A stretch of DNA of 64,000 nt from Pseudomonas sp. GD03944 (GCF_029839275.1 NZ_JAOCAH010000014.1:1-64000); one strand, 5' to 3'. Shown: positions 8,489 to 17,131, numbered from the stretch's first letter. Program-made: numbers and translations. Notes: generated by a model from the letters alone, not told the origin.

Positions 8489-9040
8489 TCACGCTACCCG
8501 GCTGTGCACCTGAGACAGCGGGAAGCCCAGACGCTCGGCGAATTCGTCGAGAAAGCCCTGGCGAAAGCGCGCCTCGTTCCAGTTGTTGAAAATGAAGCCG
8601 AGGTTGGAAAACCCGCAGGGCTGCAGGAACAGGAAGCCGTTGATGTCATCTTCATGCCCGCACTCGGGGCAGGTGAAGTTGTCCGTTACACCCGGCCACC
8701 ATTCATCCAGGCTTTCGAACAGCGGTTCGCCGATCTCCCGGCGGCACTGCGGGCAACCCGCTTCCTCGAGAAAGCCGTCGGTCGGCGTGTAGATGCAGCG
8801 GCGGGTGATGATTTCCAGGCCGTTGACCGGCTGGCCGTACGGCAGGTGCTGCGGGTGCTCGACCACCCGTTTCGCACCCGCGCCGATCGCATAGGCCATG
8901 CCCCGGGCACCGACGCCACAGGTGGTGGGCAGGGCTTCGACGATCTCGCGCTTGGCCAGCCAGCGCAGGATCGCCTGGGCCTTGGCCTCATGGGCCGGGA
9001 AGGTGGAAATCTGTGGAACCAGGATGCATTGGGTGTTCAT
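8489..9040 (-). CDS. Conserved protein with two CPxC zinc knuckles, function unknown
   Basis: 183 residues with two cysteine pairs, Cys96/Cys99 (GCPQCR) and Cys124/Cys127 (TCPECGH), spaced like a four-cysteine zinc ribbon inserted in the middle of the chain. Hydrophobic residues are scattered and there is no signal peptide or membrane helix, so it should be cytoplasmic. I believe relatives occur throughout Pseudomonas, sometimes under a misleading 'sugar ABC transporter ATPase' label; there is no Walker motif here to support that name. It stands alone between the TonB receptor and the PACE transporter, on the same strand as the latter with a 101-base gap. Function unknown. Confidence 0.8.
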   Translation of the reverse strand: MNTQCILVPQISTFPAHEAKAQAILRWLAKREIVEALPTTCGVGARGMAYAIGAGAKRVVEHPQHLPYGQPVNGLEIITRRCIYTPTDGFLEEAGCPQCRREIGEPLFESLDEWWPGVTDNFTCPECGHEDDINGFLFLQPCGFSNLGFIFNNWNEARFRQGFLDEFAERLGFPLSQVHSRVA

Positions 9041-9141
9041 GACAACTCAGGACGGGCAGGCAATGCCGGCAGCTTATGGATTGGGCCTGGCAAATCAAGT
9101 CGCGCCTGGCCCATCCATCCGGAAAATCCCTGTGCCCTTGC

Positions 9142-9627
9142 TCAGCGTGCGCCCGGCGAGGCCTCGCAGTCAGCGCATTCCGCTGCCTCGCGGCGGCGCA
9201 ACCAGCGTACCCGCAGTTCGTCATAGGCCCAGTTGAAGCCCATGGTGTACGGCAGGAAGAACAGGATCAGGCCGATATCGAGAAACAGCGCCTCCAGCAG
9301 GCTGATCGACAACCACCAGGCCGCCAGCGGCACCAGCACGACGATCAGGCCGATCTCGAACAGCACGGCATGGCACACCCGTGCCCACAGGCCACGCTGG
9401 AAGCCCAGGCGCCGCTGGGCGTTGTCGAACAGCAGGTTGAACAACATGTTCCACAGCATGGCCACCAGGCCGAACATCAGGGTCAGCGCACCCAGTTGCA
9501 CCAGCGGCTTGTTCATCAGCAACGCCAGGGTCGGTGCGCAGATCACCACGGCGATGGTTTCGAACGCGAGCGCATGACCGACCCGTTCGCGCCAGGAGCG
9601 TTGCAGTTGGTTGATGGTCTGGCTCAT
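9142..9627 (-). CDS. PACE family multidrug/biguanide efflux transporter
   Basis: 161 residues with four hydrophobic helices in two tandem bacterial transmembrane pair (BTP) repeats: 'RVGHALAFETIAVVICAPTLALLM' type in the first and 'RVCHAVLFEIGLIVVLVPLAAWWL' type in the second. The repeated R-x-x-H-A-x-x-F-E signature and the paired 'MLWNMLFNLLFD' and 'MGFNWAYDELR' segments are diagnostic of the AceI/PACE family of proton-coupled exporters. The ATG at 9627 follows a GAGGT site; the longer frame to 9729 would overlap the divergent regulator. Divergence from a LysR-type gene is typical, the regulator being the likely activator. Confidence 0.92.
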   Translation of the reverse strand: MSQTINQLQRSWRERVGHALAFETIAVVICAPTLALLMNKPLVQLGALTLMFGLVAMLWNMLFNLLFDNAQRRLGFQRGLWARVCHAVLFEIGLIVVLVPLAAWWLSISLLEALFLDIGLILFFLPYTMGFNWAYDELRVRWLRRREAAECADCEASPGAR

Positions 9628-9706
9628 GGAAAATGACCTCATTGATCGAATGCCTTGGATGGGCGCTATATTCATCGGTAATCTAGCCACCAACAAACCA
9701 GCTGCC

Positions 9707-9721
9707 ATCGGCCAAACCGAT
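9707..9721 (+). promoter_or_regulatory. LysR-type T-N11-A palindrome
   Basis: ATCGG (9707-9711) and CCGAT (9717-9721) form an inverted repeat with T and A eleven bases apart, the generic LysR operator. It abuts the regulator's ATG at 9722, which suggests negative autoregulation. Confidence 0.4.
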
Positions 9722-10600
9722 ATGAACATTTCCCCGGAAGCCCTTCAGGCGTTCGCCCAGGCCGCCAGCTGCGGTTCCCTCAGCGCCGCCGCCCGGCGTC
9801 TCGGCAAGAGCCAGTCGACGGTCAGCGAAGCCGTGGCGCGCCTTGAGCTCGACCTCGGCGTGGAGCTGTTCCAGCGCGGCCCCCGGCGGTTGGAGCTGAC
9901 CGAAGCGGGCAGCAGCCTGCTGGCCCACGCCGAAGAGGTGCTAATGGCGAGCGACCGCCTGGTGCGCCACGCCACCCAATTGGCCGGCGGCCAGGAAGCG
10001 AAGCTGACCCTGGCGTTGTCCGACGCCTACCAGCCCAAGCAGTACCAGGCACGGCTGGCGGAGCTGGACCAGCGCTACCCCGACCTGGAATTCGAATGCC
10101 TGATCGCCGAGCACGCCGATGTGCTCGACCTGGTGAGCCAGAATCGCGCCCACCTCGGCCTGCTGGCCGCGCAACCCGACTACCCGCCGGACATCGCCCA
10201 TGCCAGCGTGGCCGGCAGCGCCGAGTTCGGCCTGTTCGTCGCCTGCGACCATCCGCTGACTGCCTTGCCCCAGGTCACGCCCGAAGACCTCGCGCGCTGG
10301 CGGGTGCTGCGCCTGAGCAGCGTCGCCGCCAGTGAAACACCGTCCGACGACCTGCCGGGCAGCGGCGGCCGCTGCTGGTCCGCCCCCGACTATCTGCTGT
10401 TACTGGAGATGGCTGCCCTGGGCTTCGGCTGGAGCGCCCTCCCCCGCGAATTGGTGGCCGGGCACGGCGGCGGCAAGCTGCGCGAACTGCCGATCAACGG
10501 CTGGCCCAAGCGAGTGCCGGTGGATGTGGTCTGGTCACGCCAGCACGCCCTCGGGCCGGTGGCCGCCTGGTTGCTGGGCCGCCTGCTCGACCGGCACTGA
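9722..10600 (+). CDS. LysR family transcriptional regulator
   Basis: 292 residues. The N-terminal winged helix-turn-helix is typical (LQAFAQAASCGSLSAAARRLGKSQSTVSEAV, broken here only for description; residues ~8-38), followed by the linker helix and a type 2 periplasmic-binding-like effector domain (about 90-290). I chose the ATG at 9722; the upstream in-frame start at 9611 would extend into the divergent PACE gene. The divergent arrangement makes the PACE efflux gene its probable target; the inducer is unknown. Confidence 0.9.
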   Translation: MNISPEALQAFAQAASCGSLSAAARRLGKSQSTVSEAVARLELDLGVELFQRGPRRLELTEAGSSLLAHAEEVLMASDRLVRHATQLAGGQEAKLTLALSDAYQPKQYQARLAELDQRYPDLEFECLIAEHADVLDLVSQNRAHLGLLAAQPDYPPDIAHASVAGSAEFGLFVACDHPLTALPQVTPEDLARWRVLRLSSVAASETPSDDLPGSGGRCWSAPDYLLLLEMAALGFGWSALPRELVAGHGGGKLRELPINGWPKRVPVDVVWSRQHALGPVAAWLLGRLLDRH

Positions 10601-10650
10601 CGGCCCAAGGCGGTTCACGCCGCCCCCACGCTCGGCTTATGATGGCGCCC

Positions 10651-12030
10651 ATGATCAAAGACCCCTTCCAACGCCTGAACCTGGACCGCGAAGTACTCAG
10701 CGTCAGCCAGCTCAACAGCCGTGCCCGCCTGTTGCTGGAGGACGTGTTCTCCGGCATCTGGGTCGAGGGGGAAATCTCCAACCTGGCCCGCCCCGCTTCC
10801 GGCCATATTTATTTCACCCTCAAGGACAGCCAGGCCCAGGTGCGCTGCGCACTGTTTCGGCAGAACGCCGCACGGGTTCGCCAGGCGCTGCGCGACGGCC
10901 TGGCGGTCAAGGTGCGCGGCAAGGTGTCCCTGTTCGAAGGCCGGGGCGACTACCAGCTGATTCTCGACAGCGTCGAACCGGCCGGCGACGGCGCCCTGCG
11001 CCTGGCATTCGAGGCCCTCAAGGAAAAGCTCGGCAACGAAGGCCTGTTCGCCACCGAGCGCAAGGTCGCCTTGCCCGCTCACCCTCGACGCATCGGCATC
11101 GTCAGCTCGCCCACCGGAGCGGTGATTCGCGACATCATCAGCGTCTTCCGTCGTCGCGCCCCGCAGGTGGCCCTGACCCTGATCCCCACCGCTGTGCAAG
11201 GCCGCGATGCAACCGGGCAGATCGTCCGCGCCCTGCAATTGGCCGATCGCCAGGGCTTCGATGCCTTGATCCTGGCCCGCGGTGGCGGCTCGCTGGAGGA
11301 CCTGTGGTGCTTCAACGAAGAAATGGTCGCCCGCGCCATCGCCGCCTGCGAAACCCCGATCGTCAGCGCCGTGGGGCACGAAACCGATGTATCGATCAGC
11401 GACTTCGTGGCCGACGTGCGGGCCCCGACCCCATCTGCCGCCGCCGAGCTGCTGGCCCCCGACAGCAGCGACCTGGTGCACCGCCTGACCAGCCTGCAAC
11501 GCCGCCTACAACTGACCATCAAGGGCCGCCTGGCCCGCGAGCAGATGCGGGTGGAGGGCCTGAGCCGACGGATTCGCCATCCGGCGGAACGGCTGCGCCA
11601 GCACGCCCAGCGCCTGGATGACCTCGACCTGCGCCTGCAACGCGCGCTCGACCGCCACCTGAACGCGCGCCAGGAGCGACTCGCCCGCCTGCAGACGCGC
11701 CTGGCGGCCCAGCATCCTGGCCGCAGCCTGGCGCTGTTGCGCCAACGCCTCGACAGCCTGGCCGTGCGCCTGCCACGTGCAATGAACGAGTGCCTGAAGG
11801 ACCGCCGCCTGCGCCTCCACAGTCAGGTACAGACCCTGAATGCCGTCAGCCCCCTGGCCACCCTCGGCCGGGGCTACAGCATCCTCCTCGACGAGCGCGG
11901 ACGCGCCATCCGCGATGCCGCCCAGACCCGCCCCGGCCAGCGCCTGAAGGCGCGCCTGGCGGAGGGCGAGTTGGAGGTTCGGGTCGAAGACAACCACCTC
12001 CAGCCGGTGACCTTGTCCCTGCTGGATTGA
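10651..12030 (+). CDS. xseA: Exodeoxyribonuclease VII large subunit
   Basis: Large catalytic subunit of exonuclease VII, which degrades single-stranded DNA in both directions. 459 residues from MIKDPFQRLN. An N-terminal OB-fold (about 15-110, with the 'VEGEISNLARPASGHIYFTLKD' type signature) is followed by the catalytic domain (GIVSSPTGAVIRDI, 'RGGGSLEDLWCFNEE' type, SAVGHETD) and a long coiled-coil region (about 280-400) that contacts the small subunit. No xseB is nearby, as is usual for Pseudomonas. An upstream ATG at 10639 would add only four residues. No clear ribosome site is visible. Confidence 0.97.
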   Translation: MIKDPFQRLNLDREVLSVSQLNSRARLLLEDVFSGIWVEGEISNLARPASGHIYFTLKDSQAQVRCALFRQNAARVRQALRDGLAVKVRGKVSLFEGRGDYQLILDSVEPAGDGALRLAFEALKEKLGNEGLFATERKVALPAHPRRIGIVSSPTGAVIRDIISVFRRRAPQVALTLIPTAVQGRDATGQIVRALQLADRQGFDALILARGGGSLEDLWCFNEEMVARAIAACETPIVSAVGHETDVSISDFVADVRAPTPSAAAELLAPDSSDLVHRLTSLQRRLQLTIKGRLAREQMRVEGLSRRIRHPAERLRQHAQRLDDLDLRLQRALDRHLNARQERLARLQTRLAAQHPGRSLALLRQRLDSLAVRLPRAMNECLKDRRLRLHSQVQTLNAVSPLATLGRGYSILLDERGRAIRDAAQTRPGQRLKARLAEGELEVRVEDNHLQPVTLSLLD

Positions 12031-12080
12031 CGATCAACCGGGTGGATCGCCGGCGCGGCCACCCACCACAGAGATTATCC

Positions 12081-12905
12081 ATGCGTCGTTTGCTGTTGCT
12101 GCTCACCCTCACGCTTGCCCTGCCCGTACAGGCCGAAGGCTTCATCAGCCGCCTGTTGAACAAGCCGGTGCCCGGTGGCGTCGCCGTGGTGGGCCTGGGC
12201 ACGGGCGACGCCGCTCCCAAGGTAACCTTCAAGGACCGGCCGGTGCTGGTGATTCGCGAGGACGGCCAGCGCTGGATCGCCATCGTCGGCCTGCCACTGA
12301 CCACCAAGCCCGGCACCGAGACGATCACGGTGAATGCCCGGCAAACCCTGAGCTTCGAGGTCGGCCACAAGACCTACGTGGAACAGCGCATCACCATCAA
12401 GAACCAGCAGCAGGTCAACCCCAACGCGGCCAACCTCAAGCGCATCGAGCGGGAGCTCGCCGAACAGACCCGCGCCTACCGCCAGTTCAGCGCCCGCCAG
12501 CCCAGCAACCTGCTGTTCGACAAACCGGTCAACGGCCCGCTCTCCAGCCCCTTCGGGCTGCGCCGCTTCTTCAATGGCGAAGAGCGCAACCCGCACTCGG
12601 GCCTGGACTTCGCGGCCAACCGCGGCACACCGATCAAGGCGCCCGCGGCCGGCACGGTGATCCTGGTGGGCGACTACTTCTTCAATGGCAAGACGGTGTT
12701 CGTCGACCACGGCCAGGGCCTGATCAGCATGTTCTGCCACCTGTCGGAAATCGGTGTGAAGGTCGGCGACGAATTGCCGCGCGGCGGCGTGCTCGGCAAA
12801 GTCGGCGCCACCGGCCGCGCGACCGGGCCTCACCTGCACTGGAACGTCAGTCTCAACGACGCACGGGTCGATCCGGCGATCTTCATCGGTGCCTTCAAGC
12901 CCTGA
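12081..12905 (+). CDS. Secreted M23 (LytM-type) zinc metallopeptidase
   Basis: 274 residues. A signal peptide (1-18, cut after PVQA) precedes a beta-rich N-terminal domain (about 25-110), a short helical linker (~117-140) and a LytM/M23 peptidase domain (~150-270). Zinc ligands and catalytic residues are all present: His172 and Asp176 in HSGLD, His220 in MFCHLS, and His251/His253 in HLHW. An active murein endopeptidase of the periplasm is therefore likely, rather than a degenerate EnvC-like activator. It lies 50 bases after xseA on the same strand and may be partly co-transcribed. Confidence 0.92.
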   Translation: MRRLLLLLTLTLALPVQAEGFISRLLNKPVPGGVAVVGLGTGDAAPKVTFKDRPVLVIREDGQRWIAIVGLPLTTKPGTETITVNARQTLSFEVGHKTYVEQRITIKNQQQVNPNAANLKRIERELAEQTRAYRQFSARQPSNLLFDKPVNGPLSSPFGLRRFFNGEERNPHSGLDFAANRGTPIKAPAAGTVILVGDYFFNGKTVFVDHGQGLISMFCHLSEIGVKVGDELPRGGVLGKVGATGRATGPHLHWNVSLNDARVDPAIFIGAFKP

Positions 12906-12914
12906 CGGGCGCAA

Positions 12915-12957
12915 TTGCTTCGCAAGCAGACGCAGCACTAGAATGCGACCCATTATC
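12915..12957 (+). promoter_or_regulatory. Promoter with overlapping Fur box for the ECF sigma/anti-sigma pair
   Basis: TTGCTT (12915-12920), an 18-base spacer and TAGAAT (12939-12944) form a sigma-70 promoter. Bases 12941-12957 (GAATGCGACCCATTATC) match 12 of 17 positions of the Fur consensus TAATGATAATCATTATC and overlap the -10 box. Iron-bound Fur would therefore be expected to occlude it. Confidence 0.6.
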
Positions 12958-12980
12958 GAAAAGGCCGCAGTCAGAGCCCC

Positions 12981-13496
12981 ATGCCCAGCGACAACAGCGC
13001 CCTGAACAAGGGTATCGACCAGCTGTACCAGGATCATCACGCCTGGCTCAGTAACTGGCTCAATCGCCGCGTCGGCTGTCGAGACCATGCGGCAGACCTT
13101 GCCCAGGATGTCTTCATGCGCCTGCTGAAGAGCCGTGAATCCACGATGCTCTCGCAACCGCGCGCCTACCTCAGCAGCATTGCCCGGGGGCTGATGATCG
13201 ACCAGTACCGGCGCAAGGCACTGGAGCAGGCCTACCTGGAAAGCATCGCGCACCTGGAGCACAACCTGGTGCCCTCCCAGGAAGAGCGCCTGGTGCTGCT
13301 CGAAGCCCTGGAACGCCTCGATCAGTTGCTCGACCGCCTGCCTGCACGGGTCCGCCAGGCATTTCTCTACGCCCAGCTCGACGGCCTGACCTGCCCGCAG
13401 ATCGCGGAAAAACTCGGTGTATCCCGCGCCACTGTCGAACGCGACCTGGCCAAGGCCCTGCACGCCTGCTACCGGCAACGCTATGCCGACGCCTGA
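12981..13496 (+). CDS. FecI-type ECF sigma factor (iron starvation group)
   Basis: 171 residues, short for a sigma factor and typical of group ECF05-09. Region 2 (about 12-78; 'YQDHHAWLSNWLNRRVG', 'AADLAQDVFMRLL', 'PRAYLSSIARGLMIDQYRR') binds the -10 element and core polymerase; region 4 (about 115-168; 'LPARVRQAFLYAQLDGLTCPQIAEKLGVSRATVERDL' type) binds -35. Followed with a 14-base overlap by the FecR-type gene and then by a receptor with a signalling domain. The order sigma, anti-sigma, receptor is the classical cell-surface signalling cassette. The sigma gene is probably Fur-repressed through the box at 12941. Confidence 0.95.
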   Translation: MPSDNSALNKGIDQLYQDHHAWLSNWLNRRVGCRDHAADLAQDVFMRLLKSRESTMLSQPRAYLSSIARGLMIDQYRRKALEQAYLESIAHLEHNLVPSQEERLVLLEALERLDQLLDRLPARVRQAFLYAQLDGLTCPQIAEKLGVSRATVERDLAKALHACYRQRYADA

Positions 13497-14436
13497 CGCC
13501 CGAGCGGTGGAACAGGCTATCGACTGGCTGGTGCGCCTGCGCTTCAACCACAGCGATGACGCCACACGCCAGGCCTTCGAGCAGTGGCTCGAGATGCGCC
13601 CGGAAAACGCACAGGCCTGGTTGCGCGTCACCTCCCTGGGCGACGAGTTCTCCCATTTGCCCCCCGGCCTGGCACAGTCGACGCTCAGCGGAGCCCGGCA
13701 ACGCATCAGTCGGCGCCAGAGCCTCAAGCTGATGGGCACCTTTCTGGCAGTCGGCAGCCTCGCCTGGGTCGGCCGCGACCAGATGCCAGCCACCGGCCTG
13801 CTCGCCGACTACCGCTCCGGCACCGGGGAGCGCCGCGATGTCCGTCTGGAAGACGGCACCCAGGTGCGCCTCAACAGCAACAGTGCGTTCGATGCGAGCT
13901 TCGACGCCGACCGCCGGGTGATCGAACTGCAGCGGGGCGACCTGCTGATCGAGCCTGGCAACGATGCAGGGTTCGAAACACCTCGCCCGCTCTGGGTGCG
14001 CACGCGCAACGGCGACCTGCTCGCCCACAGCAAGCGCTTCATGGTCCGCGAGGAAGACGGCAAGACCCTGCTGGCCGTCGACCAGGGCTACCTGACGGTG
14101 CTGGGCTCCAATCCGCCCCTCGGCATCCAGGGCGGTCAGCAGGCGCAATTGCTCGCGGGCACCCTGCAACCCGACACCCCGACCGGGCTCGACCCCTGGG
14201 GCTGGACCGACGGTGTGATCAGCGCCCGGGACATGCGCCTGGATGCCTTCCTCGCCGAACTGGCCCGCCATCGCCCCGGCCTGCTGGTCTGCCGGGACGA
14301 CGTCATGGACCTGCGCGTGTCCGGCACCTACCAGTTGGCCGATACCGATCAGGTGCTGAGCCTGCTGTCGCTCACCTTGCCCGTGCGCCTGGAATACCGC
14401 AGCCGGTATTGGGTGACGGTGAGCGCCAAGGCCTGA
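13483..14436 (+). CDS. FecR-type transmembrane anti-sigma factor
   Basis: 317 residues. The cytoplasmic N-terminal domain (about 1-80, DUF4880 type: AIDWLVRLRFNHSDD, RPENAQAWLRV) binds the sigma factor. One transmembrane helix follows at about 85-103 after RRQSLKL. The periplasmic FecR domain is at ~115-215 (DVRLEDGTQVRLNSNSAF) and the C-terminal STN-like domain at ~240-317 receives the signal from the receptor. The ATG at 13483 overlaps the sigma gene by 14 bases, so translation is coupled. It should hold the sigma factor inactive, or act as a pro-sigma activator, until the receptor binds ferric siderophore. Confidence 0.95.
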   Translation: MPTPDARAVEQAIDWLVRLRFNHSDDATRQAFEQWLEMRPENAQAWLRVTSLGDEFSHLPPGLAQSTLSGARQRISRRQSLKLMGTFLAVGSLAWVGRDQMPATGLLADYRSGTGERRDVRLEDGTQVRLNSNSAFDASFDADRRVIELQRGDLLIEPGNDAGFETPRPLWVRTRNGDLLAHSKRFMVREEDGKTLLAVDQGYLTVLGSNPPLGIQGGQQAQLLAGTLQPDTPTGLDPWGWTDGVISARDMRLDAFLAELARHRPGLLVCRDDVMDLRVSGTYQLADTDQVLSLLSLTLPVRLEYRSRYWVTVSAKA

Positions 14437-14539
14437 CCTGCCGGGCCGTATCGGCCCCTACGCGTGCCTCCTGTTTGTCACACGCGCAGCCATAGGGCCG
14501 TCATGGGCCATGGATTGCGCAGGCATCTTCATTAAAAGA

Positions 14540-14570
14540 GAAAATAATTGAGGGGATTTCTCATTCGTAT
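14540..14570 (+). promoter_or_regulatory. Candidate ECF sigma promoter for the receptor gene
   Basis: GAAAATAATT at 14540-14549 resembles the -35 region of FecI-dependent promoters, and ATTCGT follows with a 17-base spacer from GAAAAT (CGT at 14566-14568). The stretch is AT-rich compared with its flanks and lies about 70-100 bases before the receptor ATG. The match is by eye only. Confidence 0.35.
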
Positions 14571-14637
14571 TCGACCTGTAGGGAAAGGCCGGCGAACAGG
14601 CCCACGCCCACATTCCCCATCGGAGCATTTACAGGTA

Positions 14638-17118
14638 ATGAGAATTCACCAGAACGCTGCAAGAACCCCCTTGAGTCGCGCCATTCGCGGTGCCCTGCTG
14701 GGGTTGAGTGTGGCGGGCAGCCTATTGCCGAGTATCGTCCTGGCCCAGGAAACCAGCACTGTCAGCCAGACCCGCGACTGGAACATCCCGGCAGGCCCGC
14801 TGAGCAGCGCACTGGATAGCTTCGCCCGGCAGGCGGGGATCAGCCTGTCGTACGCCTCCACCGACACCGCGAACAAAGCCTCGCCAGGCGTCCAGGGCAA
14901 TTTCGACACCTATCAGGCCTTGAGCCGCCTGCTGCAAGGCAGTGGCCTGCAAGCCATGCAACAGACCGCCAACAGCTACCTGCTGACGCCCCAGGTCACG
15001 ACCAATGGCGCACTGGAGCTGGGCGCGACCAGCGTGACCGCCCAGGGCCTGGGTGGCGTGACCGAAGGCAGCCGCTCCTATACCACCGGCGCGGTGAGCA
15101 TCGGCAAGACGCCGCAATCGCTGCGCCGCACCCCACAGTCGGTGACCGTGCTCACCGAGCAGCGCATGAAGGACCAGAACCTCACCAACCTGAAGCAGAT
15201 GCTGCAACAGACCCCGGGCGTGGTGGTGGATCAGACCGACAGCGAGCGGGTTACCTACTACTCGCGCGGTTACCAGATCGACGCCCTGCAGTTCGACGGC
15301 TCGACCATCAACGTCGACTGGCGCAGCGGCAATTTCATCCAGCCCGACGTCGCCACCCTCGACCATGTGGAAGTGCTGCGCGGTGCCAGCGGCATGCTGC
15401 GCGGCTCCGGCAACCCATCCGGCACGGTGAACATGGTGCGCAAGCGCCCGACCCGCGACTTCCACGGCTCGGCCAGCTACACCCTGGGCTCGTGGGACGC
15501 CAACCGCTACGTGGCCGACCTCTCCGGCCCGCTGGTGGAAGGTGGCGCCATTCGCGGCCGGATCATCGCCGTGCACGATGACAAGGACTTCTTCCAGGAC
15601 GCCCGCATGGAGCGCAAGAACGTGCTCTACACCGTGCTGTCCGCTGATCTGAGCGACAGCACTACGCTGACCGGTGGGCTGGAGTACAGCGAGGTAGACG
15701 CCACGGGTGCCTGGGGTAACCTGCCAGCCGACTTCGATGGCTCGCCGCTACCCTTTTCCCGAGACACTTTTCTGGGCCCCAACTGGGCACGCTGGGACCG
15801 CACCAACACCCATGCTTTCGCCGAACTGGATCATGTCTTCGACAATGGCTGGAACCTCAAGCTGAGCGCCAACCGTAGTCGCCTCGCCTACAAGGATCAT
15901 GGGTTTCAGCAGACCTCCCTGGCGAGACCAGTCGCGCCCTACTCCAGCCCTTATTTGTGGGATGTCAGTTACAACTACAGTGACGGCGGCGGCAGAACCA
16001 ACTACAGCAACGTCGGTGCGGTATTGGATGGCGCTTTCAACCTGCTGGGTCGCGAACATCACCTTACCATGGGCGCAGAATGGAATGAGGCAGATGCGAT
16101 TGGCATCGAGTCGGTATGGGGTTACTCGGCATATGCCGTGGATATCCGCAACTGGAACCCATCTAACGTCAGCAAGACGCCGATAACCCTGGCAGCCAAC
16201 CCCCAAGCTCATACAATCACCACCCAAAAGGCCGCCTTCGCCACCTGGAATATCTCCCTCGCTGACCCGCTAACCGCCATTCTTGGTGCACGTTTGAACT
16301 GGTATGACTTTGACAACCAAGTCAGTGCCATCGGCGACTACAAGGTGACACGCGAGGTGGTGCCGTACGCAGCTCTGATCTACGACCTCACCGAAGAAAT
16401 CAGCGCCTACACCAGCTACACCGAGATATTCGCTCCGCAAACCAGCTACGACAGCTCCGGCTCGCTGCTCGATCCGATGACCGGCGAAGTCTATGAACTT
16501 GGCCTCAAGGGCGAGTTCTACGAGGGGCGTCTGAATAGCTCCATCGCGCTGTTCCGCACCAATCTGGTCGGCAAAGGCCTGCAGGACGCCAGCGCGATCA
16601 AAGAGCGCTGCCTGCCCAACAACGCGCTGGGCTCCTGCATGACGGCGTCGGGAAAAAGCCGCAGCGAAGGCGTGGAACTGGAAATTTCCGGCGAAGTGCT
16701 GCCGGGCTGGCAGGTGGGCGGGGGGTATACCTACACCACCACTGAATATCTGAAAGATACCGCGGCCCTCCAGGGCAACGTCCTGCGTACTACCGATCCT
16801 AAGCACCTGCTGCGTCTGTTCACTACCTACCGTCTGCCTGGCGCCTACTCGGCGTGGACCGTAGGCGGAGGCGTGCAGGCCCAAAGCGATATCTACGCCA
16901 CCGGCACCTACGGCGGCCGCAGCACAAGAGCTGAACAAGGTGGATACGCGGTCTACAACGCCATGCTCGGCTACCGGTTTGATGAGCACTACTCGCTGCA
17001 GCTCAACGCCAATAACCTGTTCGACAAGTACTACTACGAGAAAATTGGCGCTACCGGTGTGAACTACTACTACGGCGAGCCCCGCAACTTCGCCCTGACC
17101 CTGCGCGGCGAGTTCTGA
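14638..17118 (+). CDS. TonB-dependent siderophore receptor with STN signalling domain
   Basis: 826 residues. A signal peptide (~1-38, ending VLAQ) is followed by the secretin/TonB N-terminal (STN) signalling domain (~50-105; 'IPAGPLSSALDSFARQAGISLSY' type), a plug (~160-280; TPQSVTVLTEQRMKDQ, HVEVLRGASGMLRGSGNPSG) and the barrel ending LTLRGEF with terminal Phe. The layout is that of FpvA/FhuE/FecA-type transducers working with the sigma/anti-sigma pair upstream. I chose the ATG at 14638; the longer frame starts with TTG at 14548, inside the presumed promoter. The barrel-coding half has distinctly lower GC at third codon positions than the plug half, which hints at recombination. Ligand unknown. 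Confidence 0.95.
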   Translation: MRIHQNAARTPLSRAIRGALLGLSVAGSLLPSIVLAQETSTVSQTRDWNIPAGPLSSALDSFARQAGISLSYASTDTANKASPGVQGNFDTYQALSRLLQGSGLQAMQQTANSYLLTPQVTTNGALELGATSVTAQGLGGVTEGSRSYTTGAVSIGKTPQSLRRTPQSVTVLTEQRMKDQNLTNLKQMLQQTPGVVVDQTDSERVTYYSRGYQIDALQFDGSTINVDWRSGNFIQPDVATLDHVEVLRGASGMLRGSGNPSGTVNMVRKRPTRDFHGSASYTLGSWDANRYVADLSGPLVEGGAIRGRIIAVHDDKDFFQDARMERKNVLYTVLSADLSDSTTLTGGLEYSEVDATGAWGNLPADFDGSPLPFSRDTFLGPNWARWDRTNTHAFAELDHVFDNGWNLKLSANRSRLAYKDHGFQQTSLARPVAPYSSPYLWDVSYNYSDGGGRTNYSNVGAVLDGAFNLLGREHHLTMGAEWNEADAIGIESVWGYSAYAVDIRNWNPSNVSKTPITLAANPQAHTITTQKAAFATWNISLADPLTAILGARLNWYDFDNQVSAIGDYKVTREVVPYAALIYDLTEEISAYTSYTEIFAPQTSYDSSGSLLDPMTGEVYELGLKGEFYEGRLNSSIALFRTNLVGKGLQDASAIKERCLPNNALGSCMTASGKSRSEGVELEISGEVLPGWQVGGGYTYTTTEYLKDTAALQGNVLRTTDPKHLLRLFTTYRLPGAYSAWTVGGGVQAQSDIYATGTYGGRSTRAEQGGYAVYNAMLGYRFDEHYSLQLNANNLFDKYYYEKIGATGVNYYYGEPRNFALTLRGEF

Positions 17119-17131
17119 TCGCCATGCCCTG

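Noticed and set aside
10332..11621. 429-codon plus-strand frame across the LysR and xseA genes
   Set aside because: Runs in the wrong frame of two well-supported genes and reads as an Arg/Pro/Ala-rich frameshift product.
14548..14637. N-terminal extension of the signalling receptor from the TTG at 14548
   Set aside because: It would put 30 polar, Arg-rich residues before the signal peptide and overlap the presumed promoter.
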